Of a DNA stretch of 64,000 bases, positions 1 to 10,910 are shown piece after piece. A model generated the notes under the pieces. The model was not told the origin of the DNA, did no database searches, and worked only from the letters and a program-made list of their open reading frames with translations. This DNA is from Pezizomycotina sp. ARF18 (Eukaryota > Ascomycota), in NCBI GenBank assembly GCA_002224055.1, contig AZLU01000087.1, positions 93,081-157,080 on the forward strand, given 5' to 3'. Positions within the stretch are counted from its first letter, which is position 1; every line of letters starts with the position of its first letter. Both the position numbers and the translations under genes were made by a program.

Positions 1-513
1 AACCTTACAAATGCGGTAAGATCCAACAACTTTCGTGAGCCGGACGGGAGATCCACAGGCACGTATACACCTTCTATTGGGCCATCGCGTGGCGGCACAG
101 AGATCTTCTAGGTTTCACGGCATGAGCAATGCAATGTATAGAAAATCATCACAAAGCTTATCCTTTTAGATGCATATGATTTTGTGAATCTCTATGTTAT
201 TGGATATCGTCTAGATCTCTGTATTACCTCACTTATTTACACTTCGGGAAAGAGCGGAGAAAGGCGTTGAGGCTCAGACTTGATTATATTGAATTCGCGG
301 TCTAACAATTCGCTCTCTATAAACTAAAATATTACAACGAAATAACTAACTAAAATTTACAAAATTCTACCTAACCAGAAATTTACAACTCCATAAGCAC
401 GAACTATCCTCTCCTACTTGTGGTCATGATCATGATGCATATGCATCGTAACGTTAATTCCAGCGAGCGACTTGTACGATGAACCTATAGTGGTTTTAAC
501 AATCGTGATTAGC
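1..513. other. intergenic, nothing recognised
   Basis: This is the stretch downstream of the UstYa-like gene, up to the window edge. It is moderately AT-rich and I see no coding pattern, RNA gene or repeat in it. The biosynthetic locus could continue beyond the left edge, so absence of other tailoring genes on this side cannot be judged. Confidence 0.5.
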
Positions 514-1576
514 TCAAATTATTGACCTTGCTGAAACAATGTTTTTCGCTTGTTTTTGTTTAAGACTCACCAAGAGTTGATGAATCAAGTACTGAGGGTC
601 ATAGATATCGATAGCCCTCTGTTTGGCCCAATTGTCAATGGCATCGAAGTTCCTACAGTCGTGCTGGACTTCAAAGTTCGGCCACGGAGCCTGGAAGTCG
701 GGGAGCCAGCTGTAGGTGACGAGCGTGATGTCGGCTTTGCACATAATGACCTGGCGGAGCATGTCTATGCAGTGGTCTAAGGGTAAAAAGTCGCCAGAGT
801 CAGTGAAAGGAGTTCTACGTTCGGAAGAGAAGAATAATGAACCAATGAACTAACCGACGTGCTCTTGATTCGGTACGTTCGTCTTGCCCATAGAGTAATA
901 CTCAGGATGTACGAAGTGACGAATATATTTTAGACAGTGGAGCTGGTGGTAAACATCCAGCGTCGCGAGGTAATCGCCTGATCCATCGGAGAGAGGTACG
1001 GATGTCCTGTTGGCTTTCCTGAGAACATCCCCAGATACCCGTATATTGGAATCTAATTGTTAAAACAGATATTAGCTTACAATGCTATGAAAATTCAGAA
1101 CTCAGATAAACACCAGAACTCACTCGCAAACAGCTTTCCCATTTCGCGTCGATCTCTTCGCTCGGTGGTCTTTATAATCGTTCGTGGTGTTGATTTTGGC
1201 GGAGATAAGTTTCCTGTCGTATTTACGCCTCTCTGGCCGGTGCTATCGGGGTTTCAAAAAGTTAGTATAACGAGCCAAAACAAAACACCAATTAAGAACC
1301 ACATACAATACAGAAGCTTCGAATTCTCATCGTTATTCCCAAGTCTGTCTAAGGCGAAGAGAAAGATGACCGTATACACCATGAATATAGTAAGGTGTAT
1401 AATAGTCGCCGCGCTGACGATAGGAAACCATCTCCTGGCACGACTTGAGGGTGATCGAGAGAGTCTTCCTCAAGATTGACCTCCGAATAATGACCCTTCT
1501 CCAGAAGAGCATCCGTAGAAGCGTCTTCCCTCTCGAAGGAAGTTCTCCTCGGTGAAGCTGATGAAGTGGACGACAT
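514..1576 (-). CDS. UstYa-like (DUF3328) oxidase
   Basis: This is a member of the UstYa/DUF3328 family, membrane-anchored proteins known to install oxidative macrocycles in fungal dikaritin RiPPs (ustiloxin, phomopsin, asperipin). The start ATG is at 1576. The N-terminus is acidic and cytosolic-looking, followed by a basic RRW and a single hydrophobic segment rich in Ile/Phe/Leu around 1340-1420. Next come an APAREA-like motif and PPSEEIDAKW around 1130-1230. Both family signature motifs are present: HQLHC (934-948) and H-V-D-H-C followed by IDMLRQ, the latter split by an intron at 777-854. A second intron is at 1053-1123. The C-terminal part has the usual CKADITLVTYSW and PWPNFEVQHDCRNFDAI stretches. 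Apparent frameshifts lie near 1450, 1225 and 1160, all next to short homopolymers. The gene is divergent from the repeat precursor at 3241, which supports a joint RiPP role. Family assignment is firm; the substrate is inferred. Confidence 0.93.
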
Positions 1577-3240
1577 AATTGTGAATTGTAAAGATGAAAG
1601 ATGAAAGCAAAAAAGTCTGGGGGGCTAGCTGACTTCGTGAAATTTTCTGGCCCGTGTATTGTTTTTATCAACCAGCTTCTGAGCGATTGCAAACAAGTGA
1701 ATCGTTCACCAATGCACGTAAATGATTAAGAATCCTAGCTCTCGCAATTCCCCAAATATCGGGGAAGGAGCTTCATTCCTGGAGCACTTCGGTCCTTGTC
1801 TTGGAAAAAAACAAAAACTACTCATTGCTTTTTTGTTACAATAAGCTGGGCATCCCCGGTCCTTGTCATGATGACATGGAACAGGCTTATGTCGCCACGA
1901 TTTCTACGACAGCGAAGGTGAACCGTTTATTCGGAAGGTGTCTCGATTAACTCTTACAGGGAACTTTGTAGAACTCAGTCTCAACAATATGATTCGTCCC
2001 TTGACGAAGGCGTCTAAAAACGCCTGTGGACCGCACCAGAACAAAAAGTTCGCCACAGCCATCTCGGAACGGACATGGGTACGAGGCTCCGAGCACCCTG
2101 ACATAAAAATCGTGTATACGACATAATCCTTTGGAATTTATTTACTTTTTATTTTTGTCTTTAATATTTTTAATATTTTCTATTTTTCCAAATTCTATCA
2201 CCGTCCATTTCTTAGCGTCCTAACGTCCTGGAAATTTCCGCAAACCCGATTTCGCTGCAGGTGGCAGTGATTTGTACGACCATTTCCGTAAAACGGATCC
2301 CACTATAGCCATACCCTGCATATAACGATATTCGCACCTTATTCGACCATATAGGCTTCAGGTTTGGTAATTCGGAAACATCATTTACTACCTTCTCCAG
2401 ATCTGTCTTACTCAAAAAATGTGTAAAACGGGATAGTGGCAAGTCCCTTCGGGTTTGCCGCTATAGAGTCCAACTGGACGCAAGGATGAGAACGGCAAAC
2501 GTTGAGGAGGAAGCCTCGCGGAACTCCTATTGAACAACGCGATCTTATCTTACCTTCTATTCCTTGCCAACTTCGCCGTCTTCAGTCCCTGGCTCTAGTT
2601 TCCTTAGAACATACTTTCCTCCTATTGTTTTTGCTTACTCTAGTTTTTTTTTTTTTTTTTTGTTAATGTATTCATGTTACAACAGATTCCGCAAAATCAA
2701 TGTCGTCCTATCACTCATAGTGACTTATCTCTGAAAAAATTAGTCTTACCGTAAACCATGGCCATTCTTCTACGGACGTTTTTCCAAATTCTACCAGCGA
2801 AGAGCGAAATAACGAAACTTCGCTCCCGTACCATCTTACATCGCCCGAATGGAAGGAGCTTTGTATCTCCTAGTAACTTTGGCTCTGGAGATTTAGACAC
2901 AAGGGTAGGAAACACAGGCTCAAGGTGCACGATTGCACGTGGAACCCATACCCAGAAGACAGCAATTGGGAAACCTCCAAGCTGGGAATGTAGATAGACA
3001 AAGGATATCTCAATTCGATCCTTCTGAAGAGCAGATCACTTCTATAAGTACGACCCTTCGCGTCCGAAATATCCTCCATCTGATCATCATCACACAACTC
3101 ATCTTCTCATCTCTACATCATTAACTCACTCTTCTCTTCTCATTCATATCTTGCCCTCCATTGATACAAAGGTCCTAATCTTTATCTCCTCACTCATTCA
3201 TTCTTTATAATATATCATTTGAAATCCCCACATCTTCACA
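1577..3240. promoter_or_regulatory. divergent intergenic region with CT-rich promoter
   Basis: This 1.66-kb region separates the UstYa-like gene from the repeat precursor and must carry both promoters. The last 130 bases before the precursor are strongly pyrimidine-rich (about 3075-3200), as in many highly expressed fungal genes. An AT-rich TATAATATAT lies at 3206-3215, only about 27 bases from the ATG, so it is more likely leader than TATA box. A T-tract lies near 2645-2661. Short open frames here show no family features and are left out. Confidence 0.5.
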
Positions 3241-4497
3241 ATGCATTACACTACCATCGCCTCCATCGCCCTTGTGGCCGCCACCGCCTCCGCTGCCGCT
3301 ATCCCCAAGCCGGTCGCAACGGACGCCGACTCCGCCCTCGGAGACTACGGTACTTTCCAGGGAAAGCGCGATGTAGCTAAGGAGACTCAGGACGCCGATT
3401 CTGCCCTTGGTAACTACGGCGTTTTCTACGGCAAGAGGTCTGAGACCGAAGACGGCGACTCCGCTCTCGGTAACTACGGAACCTTCACTGGTAAGCGCGA
3501 TACCACGGACGCCGATGCGACGCCGCTCTAGGCGACTACGGTGTCTTCGTTGGCAAGGCTAAGCGCGATACCGAGGATGCCGACTCCGCCCTTGGCAACT
3601 ACGGTACCTTCCAGGGCAAGCGTGACACTGAGGATGCTGACTCCGCCTTGGGCAACTATGGCACTTTCAGTGGCAAGGCTAAGCGCGATGCCGAGGATGC
3701 CGACTCCGCCCTGGGCAACTACGGAACCTTCACTGGTAAGCGCGATACCACGGACGCCGATGCCGACGCCGCTCTAGGCGACTATGGTGTCTTCGTTGGC
3801 AAGCGCCACGAGAGGATGGCGACTCTGCCCTTGGAAACTACGGAACCTTCACTGGCAAGGCTAAACGCTCTGAGGAGGACGCTGACTCCGCTCTCGGAAA
3901 CTACGGTACCTTCACCGGCGAATCCCCCGACGATGCCCTCGGTAACTACGGTACCTTCCACGGTAAGCGTGCTGAGGCTCCTAAGAAGGAGACCGAAGAT
4001 GCCGATTCCGCCCTCGGTAACTACGGTGTTTTCTACGGAAAGCGCTCTGAGACTGAGGACGCCGATTCCGCCCTTGGAAACTACGGTACCTTCAACGGTA
4101 AGCGCTCCGAGACCGAAGACGGTGACTCTGCCCTCGGTAACTACGGTACCTTCCACGGTAAGCGTGCTGAGGCCCCAAAGAAGGAGACCGAAGATGCGAT
4201 TCCGCTCTGGGCAACTACGGTGTTTTCTACGGAAAGCGCTCTGAGACTGAGGATGCCGATTCCGCTCTCGGAAATTACGGTACCTTCAACGGTAAGCGCT
4301 CCGAGACCGAAGACGGTGACTCTGCCCTCGGTAACTATGGTACCTTCAACGGCAAGCGCGCTGAGGCTCCAAAGAAGGAGACCGAAGATGCCGATTCCGC
4401 TCTGGGCAACTACGGCGTCTTCTACGGAAAGCGCTCTGAGACTGAGGATGCCGATTCCGCTCTCGGAAATTACGGTACTTTCACCGGCAAGGCTTAA
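3241..4497 (+). CDS. Kex2-processed repeat RiPP precursor, dikaritin type
   Basis: This encodes a secreted repeat precursor. The start at 3241 is followed by a signal peptide of about 20 residues (Ala/Val-rich, ending near ASAAAIPKP). I count 19 repeats of 13-18 residues of the type DADSALGNYGVFYGKR, nearly all ending in Lys-Arg (a Kex2 site); some end GKAKR and one ends GESPD. The Tyr-Gly-[Thr/Val]-Phe-x-Gly core is conserved while x varies (Q, Y, T, V, S, H, N). Linkers are acidic (SETE, DTTD, AEAPKKETE). There is no intron. Three single-base losses relative to sister repeats, near 3515, 3812 and 4196, shift the frame, but they sum to three so the last repeat is back in the starting frame and ends at TAA 4495-4497. 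With the UstYa-like neighbour this fits a dikaritin-class RiPP precursor. A Kex2-processed repeat peptide with another role, such as a pheromone-like signal, is the alternative. Confidence 0.93.
3322..4497 (+). repeat. 19-unit coding repeat array of the RiPP precursor
   Basis: The array consists of core-plus-recognition units of 39-54 bases separated by short linkers. The first part contains units ending YGTFQ, YGVFY, YGTFT, YGVFV, YGTFQ, YGTFS, YGTFT, YGVFV, YGTFT and YGTFT. The second part (from about 3930) is a higher-order repeat of 195 bases (65 codons): three units in a fixed order with a long AEAPKKETE linker, present three times. The anchor codon GCC recurs at 3935, 4130 and 4324, the last spacing being one base short. 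This points to recent block duplication. Confidence 0.9.
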
Positions 4498-5098
4498 GTG
4501 ATACGAGTGGTTATATTTAATATTTAGAGATCGAAGATCAGAGCTTATATTCCATATTTTCCTACGGTGCATCTTGTTTTTCTTTTTATAAATATTTTTT
4601 TTCTATTTCTTACACATGTACATCTAATGCTGCATTTTCGAGTTCGCTAGTTCCTTGAGTTAATAGATTGCTTTTTAAACTACTCCTCCTCATGTGTCTT
4701 CCAACTCGTGAAAGTGATATGTTTATACTACAGTCGTCATCTTGAGTATTTTGGAAACCAGCCACAACATTATAAAAACAATTTTTCAATTTAATGTTTC
4801 CTGAACTTTAAGCTAGCGCAGGTTAATGATGAAGCTGCAGCTGAGAGATTGTAGAAAACTTTGAATGATTGAATATTGTTAAGGTTCCTGCAGGCTTATT
4901 GACGATCTAGAACAACTCTTGGTTAAATCGAACATCTACTCAATTTAAAATAACCTCGAGACATTCTAGAACATCAAACGATTATGAGCGATTAAAAACG
5001 TATCATGCCACGCAGATATACCTTCACATCACACTACTTTATCAATATTCGAATAGAGAACATCGTCATAAGGTCTCAGAATTAATATCAAACGGGAA
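4498..5098. other. intergenic
   Basis: This is the 3' region of the repeat precursor and the promoter of the next gene. It begins with T/A-rich sequence (4500-4620) suitable for polyadenylation. I see no coding pattern in it. Confidence 0.5.
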
Positions 5099-7012
5099 AT
5101 GCAGCATTTCAGTATTACTTTACTTGTAGCACTAAGTGCTCTCAATCCAGCGTCCGTTTATGCTACGGATGTCAAAGACGCGAAGGCCGTTAATTCACAA
5201 CCGGTAAAAGCGCCCGTTAAGAATAATGTCACACCTGTTCCAGCAACTAGTCCCGGCAAGGTCAACGGCTCGGTTGTTCCAGTAGCGCAAAGCATCGAAT
5301 CGCTAGGCACTCCTGAGACTAAATCGGGTAATATTCTCGGGGACCTGACGATAGAGGTCCTGCCATTCTTTCGGAAGCTTCTGATCGATATTGGGATCTT
5401 GGATCGGATCGGATCACGGCCGGAAGATCATCTCAAACTAGATCCTAGCGAGGTGAATAAGTCGACAAAGCCAGAAGGCAAACCGGAGAAGACGGGCAAA
5501 TCAGCGAAGCCAGAGGACAAGCCTGCAGCTGCAAAACCGGACGCGGAGCTTGATGTCACCGCCGTTGCCGCTACTTTGGCCGAGATCAGGAAGCATATCG
5601 ACGAACGGTCTAACGACCTAAACCGTCTGTGGCTAGACACCGTAACTTCCGCCCGGGCTGCTACGCGCAATGCTACGCGAAAAAGCGGGAGTGACGATAA
5701 ACTCCGGGAACAATTCCACGCTGGCATCGCAAATATCACAACAGCCGTCGACAACAGCCTCGCCCATGCGAGGAAGGTTTTTATCCCTTTCAAGAAATGC
5801 CAACTCTGCGCGGGACTTATTGATTTAGGTAAGTCGCAAAGTACTGATTAAGATATAGTCATAGCTTTTATAAGACTCGGAAGACTAATCCTAACGTTTA
5901 TAGGGACCCGTAATGGCACGAATAAAATAGAGCATATTCCTCCTATCATCGAGATCGAAAACACCGCCAGTAACATCACGGCTAAGGCCAATAATTCTTC
6001 TATTCACGCCCTTCGGGTGCCGGGTACTATATTGAACGGAACCACAACGGCAATGAAACCAAGGCAGTTGTCCCTAATGTAGGCGTTGTTAAGAATACTA
6101 ACACATCTATTGCTGCCGGTCGCGATATTGTCGGCAATTCAATCACGCTCCCGACAAACTCCTCTGTGCCTAACAATGGAACTGGACCTGCGGTAAACAC
6201 GGCACAAACTAACCTCATCACTACCAACTCTTCGCCCAGCACGGGAATCCAGCCAGGTTTAGCAAATGCAGTTGTCGATAATAGCGCTCCCATCGCGTCG
6301 GCTGGTATTGCAAACCTGGTGCACAGTGGCATCCCCGGCGCCGAGGCTTCCGCTGGTGCAAGTACAGGAACCCAGCCAAGCGTAGCAAATGCAGTTGTTA
6401 ATAACAACGCTCCCGTTGCCTCGGCTGGTATTCCGAACGTAGTCCAAAGCGGTAGCGCAGGCGTCGAATCTTCTGCTGGTGCATCTCCCCTAAATGATTA
6501 CTCGGTCGGAGGCGCGGCCCAGGCGGCCGCCGCCGCTCCTACTAATTTCAATAGCAACACCAACAACGCCACTAGCTCAGCGCCTAGAGCAGTCAACGAT
6601 AACAAACGGGAGGACCGGCTACCGCCACATATAGCGCTCCGGTAGTTCGGGTACCCAAGGTGCTATTCCGGGAACCAATACCGGATCTATTAGCACCTCC
6701 GGCGGTGTCGGCGGTAACGCTAATAATATTTCAGCTGTCACCGGGTCCAATACTCCCGGCGGTATTGCCTTTCCTAATAACACCTCGGAGGTTTCTCAGA
6801 ATTCCACCGTCCCAACTGGCCTTCCCTCCAACACCAATGATTCAACAGCCATCCTCGCAGTTAACGGGACGCAAAATTCAACAACCTTTCAAGCAAAACT
6901 CCATAATATGGAAGCAAAGATCTCACATGACATTGCTTATCGCATCGCGACCGAATTCCACAAGATCGAGGACATGTTTTCCAATTCTTCCAAATCAAAT
7001 GCGACCTCGTAA
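5099..7012 (+). CDS. secreted Asn/Thr/Gly-rich protein, unknown function
   Basis: The start at 5099 gives a clear signal peptide (MQHFSITLLVALSALNPASVYA). Next is a Lys/Pro/Glu-rich stretch with KPEGKPEK-like repeats, then a helical section that ends in KCQLCAG. An intron runs 5829-5904 (GTAAGT to TATAG). The second exon encodes a long Asn/Ala/Gly/Ser-rich region with many N-glycosylation sequons (NGT, NNT, NSS) and two copies of a block containing ANAVV, SAGI and GIQP/GTQP (about 6240-6340 and 6360-6460). It ends in FSNSSKSNATS and TAA 7010-7012. Frame shifts occur near 6030 and 6635. I do not recognise the family; a cell-surface or apoplastic protein is likely. It follows the RiPP precursor in the same direction, but a role in that pathway is unsupported. 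Confidence 0.75.
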
Positions 7013-7413
7013 CTTGTAAGGATATCGGTATACGAATGACTGCAGTCTCTGTTTTTCGTTTCCATCAAAGACTTCGCGTGTTCGAATTGTATGTAATATT
7101 AAACCCTCGGTTAGGAAAATTGATCCATGTTCGTGATAATGAAAATCTTGAGATTAGGTGATTTTAGCTCCCGCCAAACTGCAATAGGAAGGCAGCTTTT
7201 GGAGGCTTTATCAGTGCAATGGAACCATTCTGTTTTAAGAATTCTATATACAGAAAAGGGGTTCAGAGCTTCAGATTACATATTCCTATGTTTTATATAT
7301 TATCAAGGCGTTTAGAATCGCCGAATTCGAGTTCACTAGGAGCCATATGGGACAAAGGTATCTCATTACGCAAAAATAAATATATAGTTGCAAATATTTA
7401 GTTTATCATTCTA
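7013..7413. other. intergenic between convergent genes
   Basis: This is AT-rich sequence between the 3' ends of two convergent genes. No feature is recognised beyond presumptive polyadenylation signals. Confidence 0.5.
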
Positions 7414-8687
7414 TCATCGTGACTTTTCGACGTCCGTCCTGGACGGCTCCGAACCTTGCGACAATGGCGCCTCCAACGCAGCCGCGGGCAATTCATTCGC
7501 GCCGCTCGAATACGCACCGTGTCTGGGTATCGTAGCTTTCTGAAACAACCTCTTAACCATCGGTAGACTCGCTACAATCTATGGAGCAGCCACCTCCGCC
7601 GTCTGAAATGCCTATGGAACCATCGGTCCCACCTCCGCGGTGGAGCAACTAAGTAACACAACCCGAGCAATCGTGATGAGGATACAAACGAAACCCGGCG
7701 AGAACATGATCCTGAGTGCGATCCTATCGCGGCGGGCTGTTTGAAGAACTGGGAGTAAGAAGAACGGAGAACGTAGACTGAGCAGAAATGTTAGTTTCAT
7801 GGATACGGATTATAGCACAAGTCAGGTAAATTTACTTGGGATGTCGCTGAGCAGGTGAACGGATATCGAGACGAGGTGCTGTAAGAATTGCAAACTTAGC
7901 ATGTCGCGACTTTCTAGAGACACGGGGTGGCTTACAACTGTAATGCTTACGGGAGCCCAGCATCTCGTAGCAGGATCCATTGACCTGTTCGCAAAACTTC
8001 AGTGTCTGTGAAAAGCAGTATTTTCTCAGTCGGTGGGAGCATATATCAATTCCTCGATACAGGCATGCAATAAAATAGTGACAGCGCGATAACTCCGATG
8101 TAGCTAACAATGACGATAGCGATCGTAGCGTTAACGGCGATATATAGCTTCCTTAGCGACGATGCCGAAAATAGTCTTCTATACGTGAGTAGAAAAGACA
8201 TTTTCAGGCAGAATAGTGCTAGGCTGTACAGCGGGAATTGTGCATAAGGAATCTGGATTATCCCGTCTGCTGTATCAGCCATCATGTTGAACTATCGCCT
8301 CAGAAGATAGGAAATGGAGAACCTTTAATCCATCCTGCAAATGTGTTTTATCCACCATTGCCTCGAAATCCGGTAATGTGCCATCCGCGGTATATACAAT
8401 CCTTGGATCATCGAAACCCCATTTCCCGGGAGTGTAATCATTTACAATTTGCACGGGAATGAAAACAACCCAAGACGCAATCAAGAAATAGTCGGATGTA
8501 TATAGCGAGCCGAAGAAGTTGCATCGCGCATAGCTATGCAAAGTTACGAAGGCCAGGGATAAAGCTCCGCAAACGCAATCGATGGCCTATTTGTGATAAG
8601 GAATTAGCTAGCGTGTATTAGGGTCCTGGGGAAACATAGTATGCTTAGACTTACAACGAGCCCCGAAGGCGAGAGATACGACAGCAT
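7414..8687 (-). pseudogene. rhodopsin-domain (SAT4/PTH11-like) membrane protein, probably damaged
   Basis: This resembles the fungal rhodopsin-domain family of seven-helix proteins (SAT4/PTH11-like). The start ATG at 8687 begins MLSYLSPSGLV. An intron then leads into a helix with LSLAFVTLHSYAR and the family-like TSDYFLIASWVVF. Next come IPYAQFPLYSLALFCLKMSF with TYRRLF, a helix around SYIGVIALSLFYCMPV, and a loop with the expected Cys pair (FCEQVNGSCY). The late part holds FFLLPVLQTARRDRIALRIMFSPGFVCILITIARVVLL, interrupted here only by description of two helices. Several introns have usable GT-AG ends. In-frame TAG codons near 7600 break the last helix, before a tail ending at 7414. Either unrecognised introns or genuine decay could explain these. 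Ligand and role are unknown. Confidence 0.7.
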
Positions 8688-9586
8688 TATAAGGTTTTCG
8701 ACCGATTTCCAACACCTTTGCGGGCTCAAAATCCAGGATTCATAGAGCCAGATGTTGCAACAACTTCCTGCAGACTAGACCCTCTTTCGAGATTAACGAA
8801 GTACTAGTTTTTCAACATCGGAGGAAGCGGGATCCATACCCTCATATATCCTCATCCCTCTCCGTCTGCTCAACTCGACGATCTTCTGCCTTAATACTGC
8901 AAATAGTAATTCTCGCGAGAACTGCAGCGCGACGCAAGTGGCGCTCTCCCTCAGAAGAAAAAGTCCGGCAAGTTTCTGGTGGCTGAAACGCCATGGTAAA
9001 ACTGAGAGCCAAGCGAACAAAAACCACTGGAGAAATTCTAGCCCAGGGCAAAGAAAGCATCAAGGCGGAAAATTTTCTTAAGGGACATTGAATTCGCAAT
9101 ATATTAGCTGTGTTTGGAAGCTCTTCTATATATAAAAAAAATTCATACCGTAGGTTTCTAAATTCTTGGTTTGGGCGGGAATAGGCAGCAAAAATTGATA
9201 CACTGACATAACGTTGGCCCCGTTGGCAGAGGAATTGTGAACCTCCAAGAATGAGAGCCTCGATTTGATATTGAAATCTCTATGACACTCGCAGCCTTGG
9301 CTGCAAAAAGGATGCTCTCATGTTCCCTTTCCCAACAAACGATAATAGCTCATCAGATAGAAGTAATAGTATCTTTAATGCATTAAGGTTTTCAGCGAGT
9401 TATTCTAGATGACGGAGGCGTAAAACTAAGAACTATAAGAAGTGTAACGTAAAGAAAGTTAATCTTATCAGCTATACTAAACCTTGCCTCTCGCAGACGC
9501 ACCAGCAACCGATTTAAGTGTTTCAGCAAGCTTCCTTTTAAGTCCGCACTTCAAAAGTCCTGGGTAATCCTATCAACGGAGATACC
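8688..9586. other. intergenic, weak open frames only
   Basis: The minus strand has two overlapping open frames of 75-85 codons at 8793-9099 with no motif, signal peptide or splice pattern that I can support. The rest is unremarkable non-coding sequence. Confidence 0.4.
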
Positions 9587-10393
9587 ATGCCTCGCTATCG
9601 CCCCAGACAAATGACACCGCATGATTACGTGCCTGCGGTGCCTAGGACGGCTCTCCATGCCACTTCGGAAACGGGTACGAAGGGCTGCGACCGGGTGCCC
9701 TATTTCCTGGAGCAGTCATCGAAATACAACGGCTATGTGCGACCCAACACCCATGAGCTCAACTTGGAGAAGCCCATTTTTGATGACGAAAAAGTCCTCT
9801 TCGTCCGCGGCATACGCTATTTTAAGGTCAGAACCAAACTTAGCAAGCTAGAGACCGTGACGCCTTATACGAGCTACATTACGATAGTTTACCAAGCTTC
9901 CTATCCCAACCTCAACAACGACTTATGTAGATCATATCCATTCTGCGACGTCGTAGGGCTATTGAGACTTAGCGACGGCGTATTATTACCGAGGTAAAAG
10001 TGGGTTCATGAAGAGCTCCAGAATGACGATGAAGTTATAACGATTTACGCGAGGGACGAAGGAATGGAGAAGGTATGGTTCGACTTTCTGTTAGGTAACG
10101 GAATAATCGTGTGGCAGCCTATTTCGGAATCGACCTCGAAGGACTATGAAGCTCTCGACCTAGAAGCATGTTTTCGCGCAGTGTTCCGCAAGCCTCTAGA
10201 CGATTGACCACCTCCCGTGTGCCTCGATGATCCGAAGATCAAAAGCGAGAATCAGACCGAAAAGGAACGACTTGATATGGAAGAGAGATGCTTTAAAGCT
10301 AGTGGAAACGACGTAAGAACAGGCTCAGAGGGAGTTATATTAGTGGAACGCTTCGAGATACCACCAATGCCGTTAAGCCCATTCCAATGCTAA
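9587..10393 (+). pseudogene. hypothetical protein with two in-frame stops
   Basis: A reading frame starts at ATG 9587 (MPRYRPRQMTPHDYVPAV) and stays coding-like for about 268 codons. It includes sections such as ELNLEKPIFDDEKVLFVRGI, VWFDFLLGNGIIVWQP and an acidic lysine-rich tail ending FEIPPMPLSPFQC before TAA 10391-10393. It is broken in frame by a TAA near 9995 and a TGA near 10205, with no shift of frame. This differs from the indel pattern elsewhere in the window and fits real point-mutation decay, possibly by C-to-T change. I do not recognise a family. Confidence 0.5.
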
Positions 10394-10910
10394 TGGAACC
10401 AAACCCTTATAAGGCTGCTATCATGCACGCAGAGGTGGCCTATATGGGATGATAATATTTTACTCGATAGGGCTGTGTATGTTCTATATACATCAGTAGG
10501 GCTTCTGTGGGAGAGATTTTCTTCTTGAGTGATGCTGTACAGTAAGATTAGATTGCCCACAACGCCGTTTCAGCCAACTCTTTCTTCGGGAAGAGCTTGC
10601 TACAGCGTAAAATGATCACGTCAATACCATTCTAATAAAATGTTAAGCGTTCAAACTCGAGAGAAAATCTCTTCCTGCCGCACATCTTTATGTATGGTGC
10701 CAGGATTACTACGTTTGCGATCTATGAGCCAGTGGGTTTGGAAAACGATTGAAGAATCAATCTTCTTCAGCCGCAATAGTCATTCACATTACTTGATATG
10801 TCGTTTTCGTACGCGGATTCAAAGTCAGAATTGCGCTCTGGCGGCATACTAAATTCCAATCGCAGGGACACTTTTGCCCGGTTTTACCTACGTCGGCGGC
10901 ATTTAGCGTA
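10394..10910. other. non-coding flank of the MITE
   Basis: There is one 70-codon open frame (10640-10852) without recognisable features. The stretch ends at the TA target site of the inserted element (10909-10910). Confidence 0.4.

Noticed and set aside
1904-2126. Overlapping short frames on both strands that could be a second small gene in the RiPP locus
   Set aside because: No HxxHC, signal peptide or membrane helix; the two strands score alike, as expected for chance frames.
3782-4572. Long minus-strand frames opposite the repeat precursor (124 and 143 codons)
   Set aside because: They are shadows of the coding repeat: the same period and composition, no signal peptide or independent motif.
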